NCBI GenBank assembly: GCA_016212925.1
Contig: JACRDF010000048.1
Location: 1 to 64,000, forward strand
From: Desulfomonile tiedjei
GTDB lineage: Bacteria > Desulfobacterota > Desulfomonilia > Desulfomonilales > Desulfomonilaceae
Direction: 5' to 3'
Length of the DNA stretch: 64,000 nt
In this document: positions 46,463-55,335 of the stretch, piece after piece
How the letters are laid out: each line of letters begins with the position of its first letter
Numbering within the stretch: position 1 is the first letter of the stretch
Notes under the pieces: generated by a model
Databases searched by the model: none
What the model was told of the DNA's origin: nothing
The model's input: the letters and a program-made list of their open reading frames with translations, nothing else
Translations under genes and position numbers: made by a program

Positions 46463-47257
46463 TCAAAACGCCTCTTTGGCAACTAAATCTCCGCGGCTGC
46501 CATCCTCTTTGCACCTGTATTCTATTCTTGTCGCACGGATCCCTTCTGCCTGGGCGCTCAGTTCCAGCTCGGTCTCCGTTTCGCTCCCATGATCTCCGCA
46601 GACCCAGTCAACGACCTTGATGGGGCCTCTTGCTTTAAGCAGAGCTTCCCAGTGCGAGGCTTGCAAGACCAAAGGTTTCTCAGGGTTTTCGACTGAACCA
46701 AACACGTGCAAGCGATCTTTTCCGCGAGAAACCCCGACGGCCACACTCATGATCTTTCCGCAGGGCAATGTTCCCACCTGCAATAAGAACTCGGTGGGCC
46801 GGCCGTCGTGGTTGTAGTCTCCGAAACGCATTACTGTAGCAAACGGACGAGCACGCACGCGTGAAGCCAAGGCACCGGCATCGTTCTCGTCAACATCTTT
46901 GGCGTCAACGTCCCAACGGCGCAGGAAAGCTTCCCCCGCCTTTCCGGGAAGATCAAAATCTCCATCAAAGAGCCGGGTGAGTGCCAAACGCTCTTCTTCA
47001 TATCCCGGCCTGTTCCTGACGAGCACCAAATTGCCTCGCTCTCCAAACGCAAAACCGTTGCAGGGACAAGTCATCCATTCCGGCTGATCAGGGGAACACG
47101 CAGGGCTCGGAGTGCTCAGCCACTCGAGACGCCAGAGTTCCTCAACACCATCTATGGTAACTTTGCGTTCCTCGCGAATTACGGAAGCAGGATTCCCGGC
47201 AAAGGCAGACGTTCCCGCCAGGAGTAAAACAAAACATATTATGTACTTGAGAGCCAT
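46463..47257 (-). CDS. secreted protein of unknown function with Ca-type loop
   Basis: A 264-residue protein. A classic signal peptide is visible from the chosen ATG (MALKYIICFVLLLAGTSAFA). An ATG five codons upstream is possible, but the GGAGA box lies between the two. In the mature part, MRFGDYNHDGRPTEFLL has the Asp-x-Asn-x-Asp-Gly pattern of a calcium-binding or FG-GAP loop. Paired Cys segments (CPCNGF, CGDHG) suggest disulfides. It is probably periplasmic. I do not recognise a family or enzyme motif. The gene is divergent from the DUF4337 gene. Confidence 0.65.
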   Translation of the reverse strand: MALKYIICFVLLLAGTSAFAGNPASVIREERKVTIDGVEELWRLEWLSTPSPACSPDQPEWMTCPCNGFAFGERGNLVLVRNRPGYEEERLALTRLFDGDFDLPGKAGEAFLRRWDVDAKDVDENDAGALASRVRARPFATVMRFGDYNHDGRPTEFLLQVGTLPCGKIMSVAVGVSRGKDRLHVFGSVENPEKPLVLQASHWEALLKARGPIKVVDWVCGDHGSETETELELSAQAEGIRATRIEYRCKEDGSRGDLVAKEAF

Positions 47258-47506
47258 CCGATTAGTCTCCATTCTGGTTCCATAGCTTGATTTTGCAGTC
47301 GCCCCCAAAAAACCGATAATCTTCTGTTGCGTAATATAAATCGCCCACTCTTCGTCTGCAAAATGCAGACGGACAATTGCTCCGACAACGAGGTTCTCGG
47401 GGCTATGATCCTGCCGAGCCATGGAATAGTAAAAAGTCTGATTTCAGACTACAATTAGTGCAACGCCAAGCGTACTGTTGGACAGTTGTAGTGGAGGGAT
47501 GAAAAG

Positions 47507-48085
47507 ATGGAACTAGAAGAAATGCGGGAAGAAGTGGGCGAAACCTTCGAGAAGGGCGAGACCAGAGAGAAGTGGCTCAGCTATTTGGCTCTAACAACGG
47601 TGATACTGGCCGTATGCGCAAGTTTGTCCAGTTTCAAGGAGAACAACAACTCTGTGGACACCGTGCTCAACCAGACTCAAGCCTCGGACCAATGGGCGTT
47701 CTACCAGGCCAAGAGCATAAAGGGTTATCTCTATGAAATGCAGAAGGAAAAGGTGGAATTGGATCTGACGGTATTCGGGCGGACCTTTTCGGATGACGCC
47801 TCCGGCAAACTCAGGACCACAGTCGAGAGTTACGATAAGAAAATGAAAAAATATGACCAGGAAAAAGCAGAGGTCATGAAGGAGGCCAAAAACTTCGAGA
47901 AGCTCCGGGATGATGCCCAGCGGCGCCAGGACACATACGGGATAGCGGTCATTTTCCTGCAAATGGGAATCCTGTTATGTTCGATTTCCGCGTTAATGAA
48001 AAGGCGATTGTTGTGGCTCGCGGGTGGAATGACCGGTGCTGTGGGCGTTGTCTACTTCGCGAATGGCTTCTTGCTTTTCATGTAG
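47507..48085 (+). CDS. DUF4337-family membrane protein
   Basis: A 192-residue protein. The order matches DUF4337: a charged N-terminal helix, a first membrane helix (YLALTTVILAVCASLSSF), the family core ASDQWAFYQAKSIKGYLYEMQ, a long coiled-coil segment (about residues 75-135), and two C-terminal hydrophobic helices. The function is unknown in the family. GGAGGG precedes the ATG. It is followed after 178 bases by the tctCBA operon but has no evident link to it. Confidence 0.8.
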   Translation: MELEEMREEVGETFEKGETREKWLSYLALTTVILAVCASLSSFKENNNSVDTVLNQTQASDQWAFYQAKSIKGYLYEMQKEKVELDLTVFGRTFSDDASGKLRTTVESYDKKMKKYDQEKAEVMKEAKNFEKLRDDAQRRQDTYGIAVIFLQMGILLCSISALMKRRLLWLAGGMTGAVGVVYFANGFLLFM

Positions 48086-48263
48086 AAGGGCGTGGGGGCC
48101 GGTCACGCGTGTGGCGTGACTGGCGGAAATCCCCTTAAGTCAACAGCATTGTGCTCCTATCCCCCGCGCAACCGAATGGACATTCTCTACTTCAAATGTC
48201 GCTTGACAGGGCCTATTTCCAAGAATAAGGTTGATGGGCCATTATTAGAGGGGGTATTAAATC

Positions 48264-49235
48264 ATGCGGAGAAAACATTTTGCCGTCGTTCTGCTTCTTG
48301 TGGCTCTAGCCTTCCTAGCTTGGAACGAGCCCGGATGGAGCCAATCTCAGTCGTTTCCTACCCGCCAGTTAACGTATCTCATTCCTTTTGATCCGGGTGG
48401 TCAATCCGATGTGGAAGCTCGCAGGCAGCAGCCCCACCTGTCGCGAATTCTCGGCCAGCAGGTAATTATAGACTACAAAGTCGGCGGCGGCGGCGCGCTC
48501 GGCTGGCGGGAACTGGTCAAATCAAAACCGGACGGTTACCTCTTCGCAGGGTTTAACATTCCTCACACGATTTTGCAGCCGCTTCAACAAGAGGTTGGGT
48601 ACAAAACCGAGCAGTTGGTTCCTGTGGCCATATTCCAGAAAACACCCGTCGGTTTGGCGGTGCCTGCGAACAGCCCGTACAAGACGCTAAAGGATTTCAT
48701 CGAGGCTGCTAAAAAAGAGCCCGGTAAGCTCACCGTGGGTGGTTCGTCCTTTTTTTCAGGACCGCATTTTGCCACAATGTGGTTTGACAAATTGGCCGGC
48801 ACAAAACTCGGTTATGTTCCCTTCACCGGGGCGGCGCCTCAGATCACGGCATTGTTAGGCGGCCATACAGATGCCGGAATGACTTTCTCCAATGACCTTG
48901 TACGTTTCAAGGACAAGCTGCGGATATTGGCGCTAGCCACCGATGAGCGCATGAAAGAACTGCCGGACGTACCCACGTTTAAGGAACAAGGCTTCAATCT
49001 GGTCGAAGCTGTGGACAGAGGAGTCGTTGTCCCGCCCAAGACACCTGAAGATGTGATCAAGAAGCTGGAAAAGGCATTTCTCGAAATATCCGCCAATCCT
49101 GAAATCCAGGCGGAAATGATAAAGCAAGGCTTTGTCCCTGTTTCAATGGGGGCTGCCGAATCAAAGGCTTATCTGGACAAACTCACTGCTCATTACAAGT
49201 CTTTGTTCAAAGAGGTTGAAGCAACTCAAAAATAG
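48264..49235 (+). CDS. tctC: tripartite tricarboxylate transporter binding protein (TctC family)
   Basis: A 323-residue periplasmic binding protein. A signal peptide (cleavage after GWS) precedes FPTRQLTYLIPFDPGGQSDVEAR, the family start, followed by KPDGYLFAGFN and GFVPVSMGAAESKAYLDK near the end. It captures a carboxylate and presents it to TctAB. AGAGGGGG precedes the ATG. Family members bind citrate, other organic acids or related compounds, so the ligand is not assigned. It is the first gene of a three-gene operon. Confidence 0.92.
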   Translation: MRRKHFAVVLLLVALAFLAWNEPGWSQSQSFPTRQLTYLIPFDPGGQSDVEARRQQPHLSRILGQQVIIDYKVGGGGALGWRELVKSKPDGYLFAGFNIPHTILQPLQQEVGYKTEQLVPVAIFQKTPVGLAVPANSPYKTLKDFIEAAKKEPGKLTVGGSSFFSGPHFATMWFDKLAGTKLGYVPFTGAAPQITALLGGHTDAGMTFSNDLVRFKDKLRILALATDERMKELPDVPTFKEQGFNLVEAVDRGVVVPPKTPEDVIKKLEKAFLEISANPEIQAEMIKQGFVPVSMGAAESKAYLDKLTAHYKSLFKEVEATQK

Positions 49236-49282
49236 TTTGTTCCGAACTTTTTTCTCTCAAAAGCCTGGATTAAGCACGCACA

Positions 49283-49744
49283 ATGACCACTCAACGATCC
49301 GCGGACATTATTAGTGGGATTTTTTTGGCTGCAATCGGTGCGGTTGTCATGGTAGCCGCTTTCGACATCAAATCCGTATTCGGCGAACGCTTACCTCCCC
49401 GTACACTACCGCTGACCCTCGGCGCCATCACTTTTTTCAGCGGAATCTTGCTGAGCCTGCGAGCCTACTTTTACAAAGGTGAATTGCTATTCGTGGAATG
49501 GCCTGACCGTGAGGGATGGGTTCGGAACATTGTGACCTTCATATGCCTATCAGGGTATCTCGTTCTTATCGAGGTCCTTGGGATTACGGTTGCAAGCCTG
49601 ATTTTCTCGTTTGCCCTCACATTTTACCTGGACCGCCGGTGGATTAGGGATTTGTGCGTGAGTATCGCCATCGCAATCGTTATCCAGGTCGTGTTCGTAA
49701 GGATACTTCAGCTCTCTTTCCCTCCCGGATTTTGGGCCCATTAA
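49283..49744 (+). CDS. tctB: tripartite tricarboxylate transporter small subunit (TctB family)
   Basis: A 153-residue membrane protein with four predicted helices: DIISGIFLAAIGAVVMVAAF, a second near residues 43-60, VTFICLSGYLVLIEVLGITVAS and a final one near 125-145. RLPPRTLPLTLGAI matches the TctB loop. It forms the small membrane subunit with TctA. The gene lies 47 bases after tctC and 33 before tctA. The ribosome site is weak. Confidence 0.85.
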   Translation: MTTQRSADIISGIFLAAIGAVVMVAAFDIKSVFGERLPPRTLPLTLGAITFFSGILLSLRAYFYKGELLFVEWPDREGWVRNIVTFICLSGYLVLIEVLGITVASLIFSFALTFYLDRRWIRDLCVSIAIAIVIQVVFVRILQLSFPPGFWAH

Positions 49745-49777
49745 CGTTACTGCATCCCTCGGTGTGGTGGAGGCTGC

Positions 49778-51286
49778 ATGCTGTTTTCCTGGGATCTTTT
49801 AATCCAGGGGTTCTGGTCGGCTCTGGCTCCGATAAATTTGTTCTGGGCTCTTGTGGGCTGCACCATCGGGACCTTAGTGGGCGTTTTGCCGGGTATAGGA
49901 CCTTCATCGGCCATAGCAATACTTATCCCGCTTACCACCATCTTATCGCCAACGTCGGCGATTATCATGATGGCCGCGATTTACTATGGAGCGATGTACG
50001 GCGGCTCCACAACAGCCATCGTGGTGAATATACCGGGAGAGGCTTCTTCGGTTCCTACAGCGCTGGATGGATATGAGCTTGCCAAACAAGGGAGAGCCGG
50101 CCCGGCATTGGCCATTTCCGCCATTTCTTCTTTTGTGGCCGGTACTTTGAGCTTGGTAGGGCTGACTTTTTTTGCTCCAGCGCTCTCGGAGTTTGCACTT
50201 CTTTTCGGTCCACCTGAATATTTCGCGCTTATGTTTATGGGACTAAGTCTGGTAATCAGCCTTTCCGGACAGGCGCTCGTCAAAGGAATGATCGGTGCCT
50301 CACTCGGGCTCCTGATATCGCTGATCGGGCAGAATCCAGTGACAGGCGCGGCTCGATTAACCTTCGGAATCCCGGACCTCATGGCGGGAATCAATTTTAT
50401 CAGCATCATCATCGGTCTATTTGCATTGGGTGAGGTTTTCTTCAATGTAGAAAAAAAGATAACCATGATTTTCGAGGCAAAAAAGATCGATTGGATGCCA
50501 ACCATGGCCGACGTTAATCGCTGCTGGGGAGCGATGCTTCGATCTACCGCGGTAGGTTTTTTCATGGGGTTGTTGCCGGGATGCGCGCCCGCGGTTACCA
50601 CCTTTGTGGCCTATGATCTTGAAAAGCGAGTTTCAAAGCATCCGGAGCAGTTCGGTAAAGGGGCCCTCGAAGGAGTGGCAGCTCCGGAAGGAGCCAATAA
50701 TGCGACATGCAGCGGCGGTTTTGTGCCGTTGTTTGCCTTCGGTTTGCCCACTGGACCGGCTCTCGCGGTGCTCCTCGGTGGCTTCATGATGTACGGCCTT
50801 CAGCCCGGTCCTCTGCTCTTCAAACAGCAGCCGGAATTTGTCTGGGCCGTCATTGCCAGCATGTACATTGGAAACATGATGTGTCTCGTCCTCAATCTGC
50901 CCCTTGTGGGAATGTGGGCTCGTATCGCCGTGATTCCATTCCCCATTCTGGGGCCGTTGATCATCATTTTCTCTGTAATTGGAGCCTATTCCATTCGATT
51001 TCTGATGTTCGACGTTTGGACGGCCCTTGTATTCGGCGTTGTGGGTTATTTGATGCGAAAATTCAGGTTTCCCATGGCCCCAATGGTCCTTGCCTCGGTT
51101 TTGGCTCAGATGCTCGAAACGTCGCTTTCTCAGTCACTCGTGATTTCCCGAGGCTCGCCTCTCATATTTTTCACAAGGCCTATTGCCGCAGCATTTATGG
51201 GATTGGCATTTCTGAGCATCATCAGAGGCTTCTGGGTTCAAATAAAGTACGGGAGACCTGAGGCTCTCGAAGAAAGTGATGATTGA
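49778..51286 (+). CDS. tctA: tripartite tricarboxylate transporter large permease (TctA family)
   Basis: A 502-residue protein with about 11-12 membrane helices. Family markers are GTLVGVLPGIGPSSAIAILIP, MAAIYYGAMYGGSTTAIVVNIPG and AAPEGANNATCSGGFVPLFAFGLP. It imports the carboxylate delivered by TctC, driven by a cation gradient. GGAGG precedes the ATG. The gene is full length. Confidence 0.94.
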   Translation: MLFSWDLLIQGFWSALAPINLFWALVGCTIGTLVGVLPGIGPSSAIAILIPLTTILSPTSAIIMMAAIYYGAMYGGSTTAIVVNIPGEASSVPTALDGYELAKQGRAGPALAISAISSFVAGTLSLVGLTFFAPALSEFALLFGPPEYFALMFMGLSLVISLSGQALVKGMIGASLGLLISLIGQNPVTGAARLTFGIPDLMAGINFISIIIGLFALGEVFFNVEKKITMIFEAKKIDWMPTMADVNRCWGAMLRSTAVGFFMGLLPGCAPAVTTFVAYDLEKRVSKHPEQFGKGALEGVAAPEGANNATCSGGFVPLFAFGLPTGPALAVLLGGFMMYGLQPGPLLFKQQPEFVWAVIASMYIGNMMCLVLNLPLVGMWARIAVIPFPILGPLIIIFSVIGAYSIRFLMFDVWTALVFGVVGYLMRKFRFPMAPMVLASVLAQMLETSLSQSLVISRGSPLIFFTRPIAAAFMGLAFLSIIRGFWVQIKYGRPEALEESDD

Positions 51287-51302
51287 CGAGCCCAAATTCA
51301 TT

Positions 51303-51328
51303 TACACCAGTTCTCAAAACTAATCGCG
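51303..51328 (+). repeat. isolated left terminus of the MITE-like family
   Basis: TACACCAGTTCTCAAAACT followed by AATCGCG matches the left end of the complete copy 150 bases downstream. No right end follows before the next repeat. Confidence 0.5.
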
Positions 51329-51374
51329 AAAATAGTTATCGCTCACATCTTCCCCCTGAGGGGGGGGTACCCTT

Positions 51375-51431
51375 GGTGGGACGGGCGTCTCGCCTGTCTC
51401 TTGGAATGACGGGCAAGATGCCCATCCCACC
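51375..51431. repeat. intergenic hairpin repeat, GGTGGGAC type
   Basis: GGTGGGACGGGC faces GCCCATCCCACC around two short hairpins. It is the same design as 45532-45588. Confidence 0.7.
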
Positions 51432-51454
51432 GAAAACGAGATTGCGTCGTCGTT

Positions 51455-51557
<103 letters not shown>

Positions 51558-51726
51558 ACTCCTCGCAATGACAATTCCGCGCGGCCTCCTCAGACAAAAG
51601 CCGGCAGTCATGTGTCTACGGCATTGGCAAAAGTGCGGAGCTACGGAAACAATCCAATACGAATTCACAGAGTCAAGGTTGCAACCACGGCCCACAGAGA
51701 GTATGGTAACATCGGGAGTAATCGCT

Positions 51727-51936
51727 ATGGCTGTACGAACTTTCACTGCCGTTCTCCACAGAGAAGAAGACTTGTTCGTCGCTGAGTGTCCCGAAATAGG
51801 CACCGTAAGCCAGGGATATACCTTGGAAGAGGCCCTTGCCAATCTGCGGGAGGCTACCGAGCTATATCTGGAGGAGTTCCCGATTCCGGAGACTGACAGG
51901 TCCTTCTTGACGACCTTTGAAGTGACATATGGGTGA
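51727..51936 (+). CDS. hicB: HicB-like antitoxin
   Basis: A 69-residue protein with the HicB partial RNase-H fold: RTFTAVLHREEDLFVAECPEI, SQGYTLEEALANLREATELYLEE, then the short C-terminal tail. Short HicB forms lack a separate DNA-binding domain, as here. It would neutralise HicA toxin. The ATG at 51727 has GGGAG 8 bases upstream. Reading from farther upstream adds residues encoded by the repeat region. It overlaps the broken hicA by 8 bases. Confidence 0.82.
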   Translation: MAVRTFTAVLHREEDLFVAECPEIGTVSQGYTLEEALANLREATELYLEEFPIPETDRSFLTTFEVTYG

Positions 51937-52045
51937 CCTGAAGCGAGTCTCCGGTAAGGACGCCATATCATGTGAGTTTTTGAGGCAGGAGTCCGGGGAG
52001 ATGCATTGGGGGGAATGCCTCGTTACGGTTCGTCTACAGCCATGA
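51929..52045 (+). pseudogene. hicA: truncated hicA toxin gene
   Basis: The frame overlaps hicB (ATGGGTGA) and begins MGDLKRVSGKDAI, an excellent match to the HicA N terminus. After residue 13 the similarity is lost (SCEFLRQESGEMHWG...), the catalytic His region and the double-stranded RNA-binding core are absent, and the frame stops after 38 codons, against about 60-80 for HicA. A GC-rich inverted repeat follows directly (52048). I read it as a deletion, probably linked to arrival of the repeat. Confidence 0.65.
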
Positions 52046-52047
52046 TT

Positions 52048-52111
52048 CGGCGGGCACGGCCCGCCCTACAGGAGGCGTGTCGCCCGATTGTAGGGCGGGC
52101 CGTGCCCGCCG
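52048..52111. repeat. intergenic hairpin with 23-base exact arms
   Basis: CGGCGGGCACGGCCCGCC continuing to CTACA pairs exactly with TGTAGGGCGGGCCGTGCCCG continuing to CCG, with an 18-base loop. It lies directly after the broken hicA. Confidence 0.75.
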
Positions 52112-52227
52112 ACTGTGATGGTTGATGATGCCCTTCACCGTGCCGCGTTTTCGGACATTTATTTTGGTAATCGGAATATCACTCAGCATTCTCAGGGCAC
52201 GAGGACCCAACAATCACACATAATTTG

Positions 52228-52554
52228 CTATTTCTTGCCCTTGCTCTTGGCCTTTTCTCTGCATTGGCAGCCATAACCCTTGAACTGAAGTTTACCTTTG
52301 AGATCTTCTTGCACAGACAACAGCTTTGAGCCGCCAGACTCTTCGCACTCCAAACAGAACCAACGGCCTTGAACGTTCTTGCATTCGGCAACTCCGTACG
52401 TCTGAAAAGTCAAAGAGAATTTATCAGCAGACTTTATCTCCTGTTCAACGAGTTTCCTGAGGTCCAGGCATTCCATTCCAAAGACCACATCTGATGCCAT
52501 CGCATGTAAAAACAGCACACAGACAATAGAGACCACAAGCAATACCCTCTTCAT
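52228..52554 (-). CDS. small Cys-rich secreted protein, unknown
   Basis: A 108-residue protein. The signal peptide is from the ATG at 52554 (MKRVLLVVSIVCVLFLHAMA), with GGAGG 8 bases upstream. The mature part has paired cysteines (MECLDL, AECKN, FCLECEE, YGCQC), so it is probably disulfide-bonded or metal-binding in the periplasm. The C terminus is Lys-rich. I do not recognise a family. A longer start at 52587 would spoil the signal peptide. Confidence 0.6.
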   Translation of the reverse strand: MKRVLLVVSIVCVLFLHAMASDVVFGMECLDLRKLVEQEIKSADKFSLTFQTYGVAECKNVQGRWFCLECEESGGSKLLSVQEDLKGKLQFKGYGCQCREKAKSKGKK

Positions 52555-52691
52555 TCCATGCCCTCCCGCAAAAAATGGCTCAAGCAAGACGTTTGATGTT
52601 ATGTGCCGGCGCGACTTTTTTTGTCAACACAAAACAATCTTGTTACTGCTCCGGCAGAGCATGCGTTGACAGGGTTCGCCGGCCCTCGGGA

Positions 52692-54494
52692 TCAATCTGC
52701 GAACGTCTCGAGCGTTACCTTGGCAGTCAATCCATCCGTTTCCAACAAGCGCCTTGATAGTCCTTCGATTTTCGGCAGTTCGTAATGGTGGAAGAACTGC
52801 ATAGTCTGAAGCTTACCCTGATAAAACGCGGTCTCTTGATCGGAAGGGCTGCCTGTGAGAGCCTTCTCAGCCGCGACCCCCTGCAAGAGCCATTGCCACG
52901 CCACCGCAACGATCCCGAACATCTCGAGGTACAGCGTGGCGTCGGCCAATACCAACTCGCGATTTTCAAGTGTACCGGCTCCAACAATGTGTTCCGTGAC
53001 TTGTCTCAAAATGCCAATCGCCTGATCCAGACGCGTGGCATAAGGCTTCAATGCCTCGAATTCCAGGGCTTCTCGTACCGACTTACCAACTTGCTCTGTA
53101 TACAGGTTGAACGCTGCGCCTCCTTTCATGGTCACTTTACGCCCCAGGAGGTCAATGGCCTGAATGCCGGTAGTCCCTTCGTGAATCGGATGGATGCGCA
53201 TGTCGCGGTAAAACTGTTCCAATGGAAACTCGTCGCAGTATCCGTAGCCTCCAAGGATCTGCAACCCTTGGCTAACGCTCATTATGCCCATCTCGGACGG
53301 ATACGACTTGGCCACTGGCGTAAGCAGGTCCAACAGCAGCGAGTAACGCGTTTTGTCGTCACCTTCGGCCACTTTTACCAAATCCGAATAAAGGCCGCAT
53401 TGAATGAGCAAAGAAACCGCGCCATCGACAATGGCTCTCTGGAGGAGCAACATGCGTTTAATGTCTGAATGTTCGATGATGGGAATCTGAGGCCTGGTGG
53501 GGTCCTTATCAATGGGTCTGCGTCCCTGTGCCCGTTCCTGGGCATAGTCCAGTGACGCATAATAAGCGGCCGATGCAATGGCCGCTGCGCCGAGGCCAAC
53601 TTCGATTCGGGCGTTATTCATCATTTGAAACATATAGCTGAGCCCCTTATGGGGCTCGCCGACCAACCACCCGCGGCATTCGTCGTTTTCTCCCAAGGAA
53701 AGATGGGTGATAGGACACCCTCGATAGCCGAGCTTGTGGAAAACACCAGCGGTATTGACATCGTTGGGGACAAGATCACTGCCTTCCGGTCGCAAGCGAG
53801 GGACCACGAAGAGGCTGATTCCTTTCACTCCCGGCGGCGCCCCTTTGATCTTGGCCAGCATCAAGTGTACCACGTTGTCCACACCGTCGTGGTCTCCACC
53901 GGAAATGAAAATCTTCTGACCCCGAATCTTGTAGTACCCACCGTCAGTCGGCTCCGCGGATGTGGTTATGTCGGAGAGCGAGCTGCCTGCCTGGGGCTCG
54001 GTCAAGGCCATAGTCCCCTGCCACTTTCCCGCGTGCATTTGGGACATGAAGCGCTCCCGGAGTTCCTTGGAGCCGAAAGTTTCGATCAGGTGCGCTGCGC
54101 CCGCGGTGAGCATGGGATAAACGCTCGCGGAATAATTTGCAGCCGCCCAAGTATAGAGACACGTAGCGGTTATTGTACGCGGGAGTTGCTGTCCTCCCAG
54201 GTCGAAAGGCGCATCCGCGGCTATCCATCCACCGTCACCGCATTCGGTCATGAAGGTCCTTACAATTGGATGGACCTTGACTCGACCTCCGACGTACTCG
54301 GGCGGTCGCTGGTCCATCTCGCGGAGTGCCGGGCGCAGCATGTCTCTGCCTATGCGAACGGCTGTTTCGAGGACCAGATCAAACATCTCGCGATCATGGT
54401 TCTCAAAGTAATGGTACCGGGTGAGTGACACAACGTCATGCACCTCGTACAGCAAGAACCTCAAGTTGCGAAGGCTAACGAACTTATCCGACAT
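52692..54494 (-). CDS. acyl-CoA dehydrogenase, long form with C-terminal extension
   Basis: A 600-residue flavoenzyme. The N-terminal and middle domains show QGTMALTEPQAGSSLSDITT (FAD/acyl contact) and QKIFISGGDHD. The C-terminal helical domain has QILGGYGYCDEFPLEQFYRD and the catalytic Glu439 in HEGTTGIQAIDLLGRK. The extra 130 residues after that are typical of the AcdA/AidB-like long subfamily (DUF-type C-terminal domain) used on long or branched acyl-CoAs. It oxidises acyl-CoA to enoyl-CoA with ETF as acceptor. GAGAGGAA precedes the ATG. It is co-oriented with the membrane, flavodoxin-like and GMC genes upstream on the strand, but a 369-base gap intervenes. Confidence 0.92.
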   Translation of the reverse strand: MSDKFVSLRNLRFLLYEVHDVVSLTRYHYFENHDREMFDLVLETAVRIGRDMLRPALREMDQRPPEYVGGRVKVHPIVRTFMTECGDGGWIAADAPFDLGGQQLPRTITATCLYTWAAANYSASVYPMLTAGAAHLIETFGSKELRERFMSQMHAGKWQGTMALTEPQAGSSLSDITTSAEPTDGGYYKIRGQKIFISGGDHDGVDNVVHLMLAKIKGAPPGVKGISLFVVPRLRPEGSDLVPNDVNTAGVFHKLGYRGCPITHLSLGENDECRGWLVGEPHKGLSYMFQMMNNARIEVGLGAAAIASAAYYASLDYAQERAQGRRPIDKDPTRPQIPIIEHSDIKRMLLLQRAIVDGAVSLLIQCGLYSDLVKVAEGDDKTRYSLLLDLLTPVAKSYPSEMGIMSVSQGLQILGGYGYCDEFPLEQFYRDMRIHPIHEGTTGIQAIDLLGRKVTMKGGAAFNLYTEQVGKSVREALEFEALKPYATRLDQAIGILRQVTEHIVGAGTLENRELVLADATLYLEMFGIVAVAWQWLLQGVAAEKALTGSPSDQETAFYQGKLQTMQFFHHYELPKIEGLSRRLLETDGLTAKVTLETFAD

Positions 54495-54863
<369 letters not shown>

Positions 54864-55313
54864 CTAAAGAATCAACCGGAACAACACAACTGCCAAAACC
54901 CCGCAGGGAACTGTAATAAACAATCCCATGGCCATCCAGCCTACGTCCGCGCCCTCGGTGTCCCGCCTGGCAAGCCGAGTGAGTGTGCCGCCGACGTACC
55001 ACGGGAAGTACAACGCCAGGGCAATTGCGAAGTTAAGCCAGGCCCTTTCCGGATAACGATATCCCGCGTAAAGCAAGACCAACCCTAAAACGATCGCGGG
55101 CAAGAGCGTGAGAACATTAATTATGACGTGGTTTACCACGGATTTGGTGTATTTGGTCATAAGGGCCGTCCGAACCAAATCGTTCAGCACGAAAATTGAG
55201 GAGAGAAGAATCAAAGAGGCCCATAACCGTTCCGGAGGCAGACTCATCAAATTCAGGATGTTCTTTAACGGTCCGAGTGTGATGCCCGCCAACAACTCTC
55301 GTATAAGGTCCAT
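54864..55313 (-). CDS. four-helix membrane protein, unknown
   Basis: A 149-residue protein. Hydrophobic stretches lie near residues 30-50 (WASLILLSSIFVLNDLV), 65-85 (IINVLTLLPAIVLGLVLLYA), 92-110 and 128-147 (MGLFITVPCGVLAVVLF). AAGGAAG precedes the ATG. It lies 22 bases after the flavodoxin-like fusion gene and is probably co-transcribed with it. No family is recognised. Confidence 0.65.
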   Translation of the reverse strand: MDLIRELLAGITLGPLKNILNLMSLPPERLWASLILLSSIFVLNDLVRTALMTKYTKSVVNHVIINVLTLLPAIVLGLVLLYAGYRYPERAWLNFAIALALYFPWYVGGTLTRLARRDTEGADVGWMAMGLFITVPCGVLAVVLFRLIL

Positions 55314-55335
55314 ATTGGCACTTCCTTTTATGAGG

